Source of the DNA: Pomphorhynchus laevis
Taxonomy: Eukaryota > Acanthocephala > Palaeacanthocephala > Echinorhynchida > Pomphorhynchidae
DNA: 64,000 nucleotides
Assembly (NCBI GenBank): GCA_012934845.2
Contig: WNNJ02002693.1
Coordinates: 33,033 to 97,032 of the forward strand
Reading direction: 5' to 3'
Shown: positions 44,461 through 54,279 of the stretch, one piece after another
Numbering within the stretch: position 1 is the stretch's first letter
How the letters are laid out: each line of letters opens with the position of its first letter
Translations under genes and position numbers: made by a program
The notes under the pieces: generated by a model
The model's database searches: none
The model's input: only the letters and a program-made list of their open reading frames with translations
Told to the model about the DNA's origin: nothing

Positions 44461-44522
44461 TATTTATATGTTATGTTTTAGATGTTCGCATAAAGCCTTT
44501 TGTTGTTGTTCGCCTCGGTCCA
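44453..44522 (+). repeat. 3' LTR (70 bp)
   Basis: Begins TGTACTGATA and ends CGGTCCA. It overlaps the last codons of the gag-pol frame and is followed by the target-site copy TCTTG. Confidence 0.9.
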
Positions 44523-44805
44523 TCTTGTCAATGTCTCCCCTGCCGAAACTAAACATCTGAAACGTAACTGGTACAAAGTGGATATTGATTTATTACGTAC
44601 GCTCGCAATTAGAACTGGTCTTCACAATAGTGACATTACCCAAATCCGTGATTGGGATACGTTATCAGCTTCCCTCAAATATATCACAGACTGCGTAAAC
44701 CTTGCTAAACGCAAGCCTGCTTGGTTTGACCATGAGTTAGTGAGACGTTTAAGAAAACGAAATAAACTCTTTAAATCATCTCTGAATAATCAGGCACCTC
44801 GGCTA

Positions 44806-44987
44806 GATTTTTGCAATTACTGAAACTTGGCTACACAGTGGGATTAGTGATGCTTGTGTTGCCATCCCTGGCTTTTTATTATTTAGAACATACCGACATG
44901 ATAAATGTGGAGGTGGTGGAGTTGCCTTTTACGTCGCTAACAGAATCATCGTAAAGAACACCATGTCATATTGCGTCGGACGAATGG
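44806..44987 (+). repeat. second copy of the endonuclease start inside the CR1-like linker
   Basis: Matches 39932-40114 of the same CR1-like element closely (TTTTTGCAATTACT to GTCGGACGAATGG). It is inserted in the same orientation between the linker pieces SLNNQAP and KARIENAG. Confidence 0.85.
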
Positions 44988-45739
44988 CAAAAGCACGAAT
45001 CGAAAATGCTGGAATTATATAAAGTTTCTTCCAAGCTGTTCTAGAGCTATGTAAATAAAAGTAGAAAAGTTATTCCATCAATTTTCCTTTTGACCCATGA
45101 CGGTAAGATTGCGAGAGATCCTGATGAAGTTGTGAGTATGTTGGCAGAGGCCTTTGATTTTATTTGTCGAACTCCAATTACAGATTTACGTCCAGCGCAA
45201 ATTCCTGAGACATTCGTCTCCCATATGCCATTAATTTCTCCAGCAGAGGTATCACGGGAATTGCGTAAATTATCTTGTTACACGTCGGCTGGGCCGGACG
45301 ACATTCATCTTTTTATTCTTCAAAAACTCTATGACCTGCTAGCATTCCCATTATCAGAGATGTTTAACATGTCTCTATGTACATCATACATCCCTGATCA
45401 GTGGAAGCGATCTCACATTACTCCTATATACAAAAAAGGGAACAGAGAAGACCCGTCCAATTATCGTCCTGTAAGTCTGACAAGCGTTGTATGTAAATGC
45501 CTTGAAAGGTTCGTGCATAAATACATAACTTCTTATATGGATAGATTTAAACTTCTGCACCCTTCTCAACATGGATTTAGCACTGGTCGATCATGCCTCA
45601 GTGATTTAATTATGGCTCGCGGTTTCCTGTCTAAAAATAATATACAATTCACTTATTCGTCCTATTATTGAATATTGTATCCCTGCAGTATTTCCATGTA
45701 CACGTGGTGAGATGAATGAGCTTGAACATGTCTTCCGTA

Positions 45740-46625
45740 AAAAGGATTTATTTTAACGTGTTAAATGCGTGTTAGCGCACGCTTACATGACCACAACAAA
45801 TTAAGACTGTGAATCAGCTGTCGAGAAGGTGTGAACGGATGAGGTGTTTGAATGTGATAAAGGAGGGGGCGCGGCGGACGTCGAGAGGGAGTTGATTCCA
45901 GGCGAGTGAGGCGGCGACGAGGAAGGATCGGAGACCGTAGTTGTTGGAGTAATTAGGAACGTGGAGTAAGAGGGTATGACAGGAACGAAGCGATAGCGAG
46001 GTGGGGCGAGTATCGTCTAAGAAAGGAAGGTTGATGAACGAAAGGTAGCCGAAAGCGATGAGACGAAAAGTTACGAGAAGAAGGCGGAGTTTGATACGGA
46101 TGTGGATGGTGGGCCAGGAGAGTTGGGCAAAATATGTGGATGTGTGGTCGAAGCGACGGAGACGAAAGAGCACTCGAACGGCAGTGTTGATTATTCGTTG
46201 TAGGGGTAGGATTATGGATTTTGGAGAATTGGCGAAAAGGCTAAGGCAGTAATCGATTTTAGGGAAAAGAAGCGATGAAAGAAGAGACATACAAGAACGG
46301 AAGTCGATAAGGGGGCGGATACGGCGGATGTCACGGAGAATTAAGTTAGATGAGCGGACCTTGTCACGGACGAAGGGTTTAAGGGAAAGGTGATCATCGA
46401 AATGGAAGCCTAAGAAAGTGAGATTGTGGACTATGGGGATGATCGATGAGGCAAAATATACAGTGGGAGGAGATATGCTTGGTTTACGGGGGAGGATCCA
46501 CATTATTTTGGACTTTTCGGGGTTTAGAATGAGATGGAGATTGGAGATACGTTTGTAGATATAAGAAAGACGGTTGGAGGCAGAAACGCCGATATCGTGT
46601 ATGCGATGTGCGTACGACCTACGAT
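45740..46625 (-). mobile_element. L2-like (family A) 5'-truncated insertion, 7-bp target-site duplication
   Basis: TTCCGTA at 45733-45739 and 46626-46632 flanks the insert. Removing it restores the CR1-like reading LEHVFRSLTRSCHSIRKLS. It carries the ORF2 C-terminus (46503-45814, open for 229 codons: WILPRKPSISPPTVYFASS to RAPSFITFKHLIRSHLLDS), hairpin and tail. Little decayed. Confidence 0.88.
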
Positions 46626-47045
46626 TTCCGTAGTTTGACGAGATCGTGCCATTCCATCAGAAAATTGTCTTATAATGACCGCTTGCGCAATATAAGAGTT
46701 CTTTCAGTCCGTACTAGTATAGTATGTCTTGATATTTTGTTTTAGGGATATGTTATTCGAGCGTGACGGATTCCCGGTCGACTGTATTCAGCAAAGCCAG
46801 CGAACTACTAAACGAGGTCACTCTCTTACTGTGAGGACCCTGCATCACGGCAAACTCGGAAGACTATATCGCCTTTCTCATCGAGCAGTGAGGCTTTGGA
46901 ACAAACTTCCCGAGAATATCATCAACATATCAAATAGAGTGCATTTCAAGAAAACGCTAATTACATGGCTTTGCACAGATTCTAATTTTAATATCCTGTA
47001 TCCGGATTAAGTTTTTGCTGACATAAAATTGACTTTACCGTGAGC

Positions 47046-47073
47046 AGACAAAACAGCTGCATAGCTATAGTCT
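47046..47073 (+). other. CR1-like LINE 3' stem-loop
   Basis: Outer stem AGAC/GTCT, AAAC internal loop after a connecting A, inner stem AGCT/AGCT, loop GCAT. A TATAATAATAAA tail follows. Confidence 0.7.
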
Positions 47074-47093
47074 TGTATGTTATAATAATAAAA

Positions 47094-47216
47094 AAGATTT
47101 ATTTTAACGTGGCAAATGCGTGCCAGCGCACGCTTACATGACTACAACAAAACAAAAATGTAAATCATGTGTCGAGAAGGTGTGAACGGAGGTGTTTGAA
47201 TGTGATAAAGGAGGGA
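47094..47216 (-). mobile_element. L2-like (family A) 3' end fragment
   Basis: About 120 bases with tail, hairpin GCGTGC/GCACGC and the sequence around the ORF2 stop, as at 33383-33509. Confidence 0.75.
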
Positions 47217-47599
47217 TCCTCTATCCGTAATTTCTTTTCGAATCCGTTAATATTGCTACTGCACACTTGATTCTCCAAGAATATTCCACAGAGATACAAC
47301 TCGCTGATCAAATTGGACAGCTCGTGATTTTCGTATCCTTGAGTTTGAAATTCTAAGCTGCTAACAAATAACTATTTACAAAACGAAAGATCGTTACTAA
47401 CCGTGTTTCAACGAATAAGACTTTTATTTGACCTTAAAAAAATAAGACCTTAAAAAAATTTGGTTTCTGATAAACATACACAAATTACAATAAATAATAT
47501 ACAAAAAGTCCATCGACACTATCAGGATATCAGAGATCGAGTAATAAACAGTTGGAACAGACTCCCGTCATCTGCCGTCATCTACAATAAATAACATAC
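47217..47599 (+). mobile_element. scraps of CR1-like LINE (5' UTR unit and C-terminal piece)
   Basis: 47340-47500 matches the CR1-like 5' UTR (TTTGAAATTCTAAGCTGCTA, TTTGGTTTCTGATAAACATA). 47504-47580 matches 32055-32125 (GTCCATCGACACTAT, AATAAACAGTTGGAACAG). 47217-47339 is unassigned. Confidence 0.55.
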
Positions 47600-47687
47600 A
47601 ATCTCCCGTCATCTACAATAAATAACATACAATCTAATATACATACAACGAGGAGAATAAAATCACGAATCAAACGACTATATACAA

Positions 47688-49085
47688 ATGGGTCGGAAAA
47701 AACAAAAGTCTCAAGTTCCCAACCATGTTGCGTCCAACACCGATGTTAGAGATGTTTCCAATGGATCTGAACAACAAGTCCTTTGCTCAAACAATGATTG
47801 TCACACGTGGGTAAGTATTTGGACTTCAGAATCCCAGGCATCTTGCCTTGCAGACAACGAATTCTACTGTGGCTACTGTTCGGCTAAGATGATAAATACG
47901 ATGAAGAGTGAAATAGAGAGTCTCAAGACAAATATATTGAAACTATCTGGCAATGCAGCGATGTCCACACATGCCTCTTCGTATTGTAATAAGTCTCAAC
48001 CTCGATGCCCAATTCTCCCGCATTCGATTGCCTCTAAGAATGCCAAATCTCCCATCTCTTCTACAGGTATTACTATACATCCTTCAATTTTGCCCAATCA
48101 ATCAGCTCAATCTTCTGATGTTACTGTCATTGACCATTTGCAACCCAGTATTTCTTTTGTCGTATCAGATAAATCACCTTACATTTCTACCCCTCATTGC
48201 GTTTCTACGTCATCATCAGATAATCCATTATCAGATAATCTGAAGGAGCCGCAAATTGTATCGCAGCAAGATGGATTTTGTCAAGTTTATGATAAATCTA
48301 CCGATACAGTGACGGAGCCGCAAATTGTTACAACTAATGTATGTTCACTCCCCGACACCCCACGTCCCGTCCTTCCTGTCTCGTTTCTCAATAACTTGCA
48401 TCCATCAATCAAAATCACCTCCACCAGCCTCCACTATCCTTCCACTCATAACCTTTCCTCACATCGCTTGCCACCCGCTTTATTATCATTATCCTCTATG
48501 TCTCCCGTCGTCAAACCAAATCCCTCCAAATCATCAACTGCCAGCTCTTCTATCGTGATCTCACCTACTCACGTCAGTCGTCCTCCTTTACGGAAGCGCT
48601 TTGCTTCTCGCGATCGTTGCGTCATTGTTACTAATATCACGCCTTCTAACTCCTTATCTCCACAAGCACGTCTGGACCACGATGTTTCCGCCTTCAGATC
48701 CATCCTCTCGTCTATTGTTCCTGCGGATAAACCATCCTTTTTCAAGGACATTTCTCCTGTCGCATTCATCCGTCTAAACAAATCTTCTCAATCTAATCCT
48801 TCCCAGCCCCCTCTCCTAAAAATTGTTTTCAAGCATCGCTCTCACGCGTCTTCTGTCCTCTCTCAACGATTCAAACTCATGTCATCTTCAACCACTCGAA
48901 TTTTCCCCGATCGCGCCCCTTCCGAAATCGCTCAAATCTCTTCAGCCCGCATCGAAAAACGTCGTCGCGAGGAAAACGGCGAAACTTCACTCGCCATCCG
49001 AAACATAGACGGAAATTTTCAAATTGTCCACACCCGTCCAAAAATTCGATGGCGCTCCATCTCTCCTATGTGTCTTCTCCACTAG
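47688..49085 (+). CDS. L2-like ORF1: zinc finger + RRM-like protein
   Basis: 465 residues, intact. MGRKKQKSQVPN start, zinc finger CSNNDCHTWVSIW...FYCGYCSAKM (about 32-66), then a short helix KSEIESLKTNI that may form a coiled coil. A long Ser/Pro-rich linker (about 85-300) follows, then the RRM-like region DRCVIVTNITPS...FIRLNKSSQ...LLKIVFKHRSHASS (about 305-405) and a basic end, ETSLAIRNIDGNFQIVHTRP. Same plan as the CR1-like ORF1s. Likely RNA binding. Its last 37 bases overlap ORF2 in another frame, an arrangement conserved in the copies at 30.0 and 56.2 kb. Confidence 0.85.
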   Translation: MGRKKQKSQVPNHVASNTDVRDVSNGSEQQVLCSNNDCHTWVSIWTSESQASCLADNEFYCGYCSAKMINTMKSEIESLKTNILKLSGNAAMSTHASSYCNKSQPRCPILPHSIASKNAKSPISSTGITIHPSILPNQSAQSSDVTVIDHLQPSISFVVSDKSPYISTPHCVSTSSSDNPLSDNLKEPQIVSQQDGFCQVYDKSTDTVTEPQIVTTNVCSLPDTPRPVLPVSFLNNLHPSIKITSTSLHYPSTHNLSSHRLPPALLSLSSMSPVVKPNPSKSSTASSSIVISPTHVSRPPLRKRFASRDRCVIVTNITPSNSLSPQARLDHDVSAFRSILSSIVPADKPSFFKDISPVAFIRLNKSSQSNPSQPPLLKIVFKHRSHASSVLSQRFKLMSSSTTRIFPDRAPSEIAQISSARIEKRRREENGETSLAIRNIDGNFQIVHTRPKIRWRSISPMCLLH

Positions 49086-51947
49086 TCTCTTTCGCCACAG
49101 CACACGGTTTCCGCCTCGGTCTCCTCAACACTAGATCTATTCTCAATAAATCCGATCTTATCCTCAACCTATTCACCAAGCAATCCATCGATCTCTTCTG
49201 CCTCACCGAATCCTGGCACTCAGATTCCGACGACTTTTCCATTCGCCGTCTGCTCTCTGCCGGTTGCTCCCTAGTCGAATCCGCCCGCCCCCTCAGCTCA
49301 TGCCCTTCTAAATCCTCTAATCATGGCGGCATCGTCGCATTCGCGCGTCACCCAGCGTCTCTTCGCAAAATCAATCCCCCTTTCAGTCCTTGCTCTTTTG
49401 AATTGCTCACTTGTCGTTATTCTAACCCGATCACTCTAGATCTCGCCATTGTATACCGTCCTGGTTCATCAGCTCCTACAGACTTATTTTTTACCGAACT
49501 CGCTGACCTCCTTTCTCATTGTTCTTTGTCCTCAATCCCTTCACTCGTTCTAGGCGACTTCAATATCCGCCTAGACCGCCCCTCTTCCACAGATTCCATC
49601 CGCTTCATCAACATTCTATCCAACTACAATTACAAACTAATCTCCACTGCCCCCACACATATACTTGGCGGGGCACTCGACATCATCGCTGTCCCCGATC
49701 ATTTTGCTGCCCACACCTCACTGTCCATCTCTGATCCTGGTCTATCCGATCACTTTCTTATCACCCTTGATCTCGCTCGCAACCACACCCCTCCTCACAC
49801 ACCTACAATCCTACGTCGCCCTTGGAGAAATCTTGACCTTTCCCTTCTCCGCTCTGCCTTACTCAAATCGTCTCTATCATTACCCACAATAACATATTCA
49901 TCTCCTCACGATCTCGCCTTTCTTTTCGACTCTGAACTCACATCCACTCTCGATATTCTCTTGCCCTTCAAGTCTCACCCACACCGTCGCTTGCACCGTG
50001 CCCCATGGTTTGACATCCAATGCCTACTCTCAAAGCGTCGACTCCGCCATGCTTTTCGAGTCTATCACCGCTCTCTCAGACGCGATTTCCGCTCGATCAC
50101 TCCGTCTTTCCGTGATTCCTATCTTGCTCTTCGCCGGTCTCATCTCAACCTACTACGTACCAAATGCAACTCCTTCTGGCAGCATAAAATCATCACTTCA
50201 TTCAACTCTAAGACTCTCTGGCATACTTTTAACTCAATCCTGGCTCGTTCCTCTACGCCTTGCAACATCAATGCTAATGATTATTCGTCATTTCTCCAGA
50301 CTAAAGTATCCACGCTGCTCTCTCACACCCCGGTCTCCATCCTATTCCACTCTGCCCAGTCTACTCTCATCCTTCCTGAACTCTTTCATCTTCTCCCTGT
50401 ATCACCTACAGAAGTATCATCTGTCCTCATGTCCTTGCCCAACAAAACCTCACCTGCCGATCCCCTGCCTACCCACATATTAAAATCTATATGCTCATCG
50501 ATATCCCCATTTCTCACAACCTTGTTTAACTCGTCCATCCGCAGTCGTATCTTCCCTTCACACTGGAAATCCGCAATCGTTCGTCCCCTCCTTAAGAAAC
50601 AATCGCTCGACCCCTCCCTTCCTTCTAGCTATCGCCCCATTTCACTACTCCCTACTCTTTCTAAGCTCTTAGAACGCCTCATCTTAATACAAATCAACGC
50701 TTATCTCTCCTCATCCAATCTGTACCCTCCTTTCCAATCCGCTTTCCGCTCTAATCACTCGACAGAAATCGCATGCATAAAAGTGTACAACGACTTACTC
50801 ATTTCTCGAGACAAGGCTCTATATAGTGTTCTCATCTCCCTCGACCTCTCCTCCGCATTCGACATTGTCGACCACTCCGTCCTCCTTTCTCGCCTTCGTT
50901 ATGATTACGGCTTTTCTTCCTCCTCCGTAGCTTGGTTCGCCTCATATCTATCCGACCGTTCCTTTCGCGTCTGTTCTAATTCATCATCCTCCCCTCCCAT
51001 CCCTATTTTTTGCGGGGTTCCACAAGGTTCAGTCCTAGGTCCCCTGCTTTTCTCTCTTTTGCTTGGCGATCTCTCTCCATTTATCAAACCTTACTCCTTT
51101 AACGTCATGCAATACGCCGATGACATTCTAATCTATGCTCATGCACCCGCACATCGCATACACGATATCGGCCATTTCTGCCTCCAACTGTCTCTCTTCT
51201 ATCTACAAGCGTCTCTCCAATCTCCATCTCGTTCTAAACGCCGAAAAGTCCAAAATAATGTGGATCCTTCCCCGTAAACCAAGCATATCTCCTCCCATTG
51301 TATCTTTTGCCTCATCGATCATCCCTGTAGTCCACAATCTCACTTTCTTAGGCTTCCATTTCGATGATCACCTTTCCCTTAAACCCTTCGTCCGTGACAA
51401 GGTCCGCTCGTCTAACTTAATTCTCCGTGACATCCGCCGTATCCGCCCTCTTATCGACTTCCGTTCTTGTATGTCTCTTCTTTCATCGCTTCTTTTCCCT
51501 AAAATCGATTACTGCCTTAGCCTTTTCGCCAATTCTCCAAAATCCATCATCCTACCCCTACAACGAATAATCAACACCGCCGTTCGAGTGCTCTTTCGTC
51601 TCCGTCGCTTCGACCACACATCCACATATTTTGCCCAACTCTCCTGGCCCACCATCCACATCCGCATCAAACTCCGCCTTCTTCTCGTTACTTTTCGTCT
51701 CATCGCTGTCGGCTCCCCATCGTTCATCAACCTTCCTTTCTTAGACGATACTCGCCCCACCTCGCTATCGCTTCGTTCCTGTCATACCCTCTTACTCCAC
51801 GTTCCTAATTACTCCAACAACTACGGTCTCCGATCCTTCCTCGTCGCCGCCTCACTCGCCTGGAATCAACTCCCTCTCGACGTCCGCCGCGCCCCCTCCT
51901 TTATCACATTCAAACACCTCTTCCGTTCACACCTTCTCGACACCTGA
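49049..51947 (+). CDS. L2-like ORF2: APE endonuclease + RT, one frameshift
   Basis: Start ATG at 49049 (MALHLSYVSSPL). Endonuclease: LGLLNTRSILNKSDL, LFCLTESWHSDSDD, HGGIVAFARH, IVYRPGSS, LVLGDFNIRLDRPSS, LSDHFLITLDL (about 20-245). [114 protein letters not shown] (about 505-705). This order and these signatures are those of L2/CR1-group LINEs. A probable extra C near 51172 (GGCC where the copy near 58115 has GGC) shifts the frame; the rest reads 51135-51947 (NAEKSKIMWILPRKPSISPP to FRSHLLDT). This is the only break seen. Confidence 0.85.
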
Positions 51948-52039
51948 TTCACAGTTTTGTTTTGTTGTGGTCATGTAAGCGTGCGCTGGCACGCATTTGC
52001 CACGTTAAAATAAATCTTTTTTTTCTTTTCACGTCGCAG

Positions 52040-53465
52040 AGTTTAATCATTTCCTCGAAGGATATTGGATGAGCACAAATAAAGGCAATCTCGAAGTGGA
52101 TGATCCGATTCATTAAGAATTTGCCAGACCATACTCATATCAATGTACCGGCGGGTCCACGTGACAGTCTCAAGTCTAAGTGCTTTTAATCGATCAGGGT
52201 ACGACAAAAATTTCAGTTGCGGTGCTAGCTTGGTAGCTCTATGAAGTACCCTTCCTGAACTAATATGTTTTTTTTTGAATTTTGGGGATACACACGCGGC
52301 TTAGCATATAGAAGACGGCTGAACACATGAGCAAAGATTAGCGGGCGTAGGGCAAATTGATTGAGTGTAATGAAAGTGCGTCGAAGTAGACCGATTATTC
52401 CCAACGCATTTGAACAAGCATGTTCAGTATGTGTGACGGTACGCAAGTCACTGTTTATCCACACTCCCAAGTCCTTATATTTGTTCACTCGTTCTATATC
52501 AATGCTTTGAAGCTATAATTAACTGAAGATTGAGCATTTCCTCGACAAACACGTAAATGTTTGCATTTTGATATATTGACGATCAACCTATTGAGCAGAG
52601 CCCAATTTTCGACTTCATCGATATCCCGTTGCAGTATAACTATATCACTGGCGAACGAATTGCCCTCCAGATTTTATAATCGTCTGCATATAAAAGCATC
52701 CGAGAATCAATAAATTCCGGGAGATCGTTGATGTAGACACTAAATAACAATGGACCCAATACTGAACCTTGTGGCACCCCTATATTTCATGGCCGCGAAG
52801 AAGAGTCAAAATTATCCACATGCACACAATAACTAAGATTGCTTAAAACGATTCAATCCATCTAACAAGCGAAAATGGAATGCCATTTTTCCCTAGTTTA
52901 TTTAGGAGGAATCTATGGTCTACTCTGTCAAATGCCTTAGAGAAATCGAAGAATATGATGTCAGTAGCAATGGATACGGCTTTATTAGCTGACCAATCAA
53001 GATGGGCTGCGAGTAGATTGGTAACTGTCGAATAACACTTACGGAAATCATGTTGCTCAGAAGCTATTACATAATTCTCACTATAAAACTTGACCATACA
53101 AGTATGTATAATTCGCTCTAACATTTTACAACATAAGCAAGTAATATTTACTGGTCTGTAATTGTCTACTGAAGATCTATCACCCTTTTTGAAGATGAGG
53201 TGAATGATCCAATGGTTCCACTCTTTTGGAAGAGTCGTATCAATAATAGATTGTCGAAATATGGTACAAAGTGGTGTATATATTGAGTCTGCTATTCGAC
53301 GAAGATATATCGAAGGTAACAAATCAGCACCTTTGGAGTTTGTCTCTTTCAGACGATGCAGCTCAGCTAAAACTTTCTCAGGTGTTATCAAATTAGCTAT
53401 GTCTAAACTAGGATATGAAACACTAGCACCTCTTATCGTCTCACTGTTCTGGATAGGTTCAGAAT
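52040..53465 (-). mobile_element. CR1-like LINE ORF2 fragments
   Basis: Minus strand, from RT to C-terminus: WNHWIIHLIFKKGDRSS...NYRPVNIT, SEQHDFRKCYSTVTNLLAA and FFDFSKAFDRVDHRFLLNKL (53220-52880), then [17 protein letters not shown] and YADD remnants in other frames (52790-52680), YKDLGVWINSDLRT (52480) and RLKALRLETVTWTRRYIDMS (about 52200-52120). The upstream end is joined in frame to an L2-like ORF2 at about 53465. Confidence 0.8.
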
Positions 53466-54279
53466 CGAGAGGGAATTGATTCCAGGCGAGTGAGGCGGCG
53501 ACGAGGAAGGATAGGAGACCGTAGTTGTTGGAGTAATTAGGAACGTGGAGTAAGATGGAATTACGGGAACGCAACGATAGCGAGGTGGAGCGAGTGTCGT
53601 CTAAGAAAGGTAGGTTGATGAACGAAAGGTAGCCGACAGCGATGAGACGAAAAGTTACGAGAAGGCGGAGTTTGATACGGATGTGGATGGTGGGCCAGGA
53701 TAGTTGGACAAAATATGTGGATGTGTGGTCGAAGCGACGGAGACGAAAGAGCACTCGGACGGCGGAGTTGATTATTCGTTGTAGGGGTAGGATTATGGAT
53801 TTTGGAGAACTGGCGAAAAGGCTAAGGCAGTAATCGATTTTAGGGAAAAGAAGCGAAGAAATAGACATACAAAAACGGAAGTCGATAAGAGGGCGGATAT
53901 GGCTGATGTCACGGAGAATTAAGTTAAACGAGCGGACCTTGTTACGGACGAAGGGTTTAAGAGAAAGGTGATCATCAAAATGGAAGCCTAAGAAAGTGAG
54001 ATTGTGTACTATAGGGATGATCGATGAGGCAAAAGATACAGTGGGAGTAGATATGCTTGGTTTACGGGGGAGGATCCACATTATTTTGGACTTTTCGGAT
54101 TTAGAACGAGATGGAGATTGGAGATACGTTTGTAGATATAAGAAAGACATTTGGAGGCAGAAACGCCGATATCGTGTATGCGATATCGTATATGTGCGCA
54201 TAAGCATAGATGAGGATGTCATCGGCGTATTGCATGACGTTAAAGGAGTAAGGTTTGATAAACGGAGAGAGATCGCCAA
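52843..54279 (-). CDS. chimeric open frame: L2-like ORF2 C-terminus fused to CR1-like RT
   Basis: 478 codons without a stop. Residues 1 to about 270 are L2-like (KSKIMWILPRKPSISTP, FVQLSWPTIHIRIKLRL, LLHVPNYSNNYGLLSFLVAA, SLAWNQFPLD). At about 53465 it changes within one codon or so to CR1-like linker and RT (LITPEKVLAELHRLKETNS, ADLLPSIYLRRIADSIYTPL, DFSKAFDRVDHRFLL). LINE insertions normally keep their own 3' end; here the L2-like 3' UTR is missing, so recombination or a template jump is more likely than simple insertion. The start residues come from a frame-shifted part and are not a real N-terminus. No function is implied. Confidence 0.7.
   Translation of the reverse strand: MAISLRLSNLTPLTSCNTPMTSSSMLMRTYTISHTRYRRFCLQMSFLYLQTYLQSPSRSKSEKSKIMWILPRKPSISTPTVSFASSIIPIVHNLTFLGFHFDDHLSLKPFVRNKVRSFNLILRDISHIRPLIDFRFCMSISSLLFPKIDYCLSLFASSPKSIILPLQRIINSAVRVLFRLRRFDHTSTYFVQLSWPTIHIRIKLRLLVTFRLIAVGYLSFINLPFLDDTRSTSLSLRSRNSILLHVPNYSNNYGLLSFLVAASLAWNQFPLDSEPIQNSETIRGASVSYPSLDIANLITPEKVLAELHRLKETNSKGADLLPSIYLRRIADSIYTPLCTIFRQSIIDTTLPKEWNHWIIHLIFKKGDRSSVDNYRPVNITCLCCKMLERIIHTCMVKFYSENYVIASEQHDFRKCYSTVTNLLAAHLDWSANKAVSIATDIIFFDFSKAFDRVDHRFLLNKLGKNGIPFSLVRWIESF

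Larger units (their letters stand above)
40528..44522 (+). mobile_element. Ty3/Gypsy-type LTR retrotransposon, compact, looks whole
   Basis: Boundaries: LTRs 40528-40598 and 44453-44522, both TG...CA; 5-bp target-site copies TCTTG at 40523-40527 and 44523-44527; a purine run GGGAGAA directly before the 3' LTR. Total about 4.0 kb with one long gag-pol frame. The LTRs, about 70 bases, are unusually short, and the primer-site region is complementary to the LTR itself. The two LTRs are almost identical, so the insertion is probably young, although such short LTRs date poorly. It sits inside an older CR1-like LINE. In layout it looks whole. Confidence 0.93.
39093..47085 (+). mobile_element. CR1-like LINE interrupted by an LTR element and an L2-like LINE
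   Basis: Three segments of one element: 39093-40527, 44528-45739 and 46633-47085. First: the ORF1 C-terminus (RLRCVIFANINESKSVIS, LALYRIGKK, NDLCIRNFQVVRRRPFVRW) and the endonuclease start (SNVHSLVSKFDEF, NFILLGDFNIPN). After the LTR element: linker and RT blocks WKRSHITPIYKKGN...NYRPVSLTS, HPSQHGFSTGRS. Then a deletion to LIRPIIEYCIPAVFPCTRGE, the L2-like insertion, and LTRSCHSIRKLSYNDRLRN to LSHRAVRLWNKLPENI. The 3' stem-loop is at 47046-47073. Stops at about 39529, 39784, 39954 and elsewhere. Confidence 0.85.
47600..52025 (+). mobile_element. L2-like LINE (family A), full length, nearly intact
   Basis: The 5' UTR has a short tandem CCCGTCATCTACAATAAATA (two copies at about 47573-47640). 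ORF1 is 47688-49085, an overlapping ORF2 runs 49049-51947 with one frame change, and the 3' UTR is only ~75 bases, with hairpin GCGTGC/GCACGC and an AAAATAAATCTTTT end. The sense strand is pyrimidine-rich. It is inserted into a minus-strand CR1-like copy that resumes at about 52040. This is the best-preserved L2-like copy here and a likely stand-in for the active family. Confidence 0.9.
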
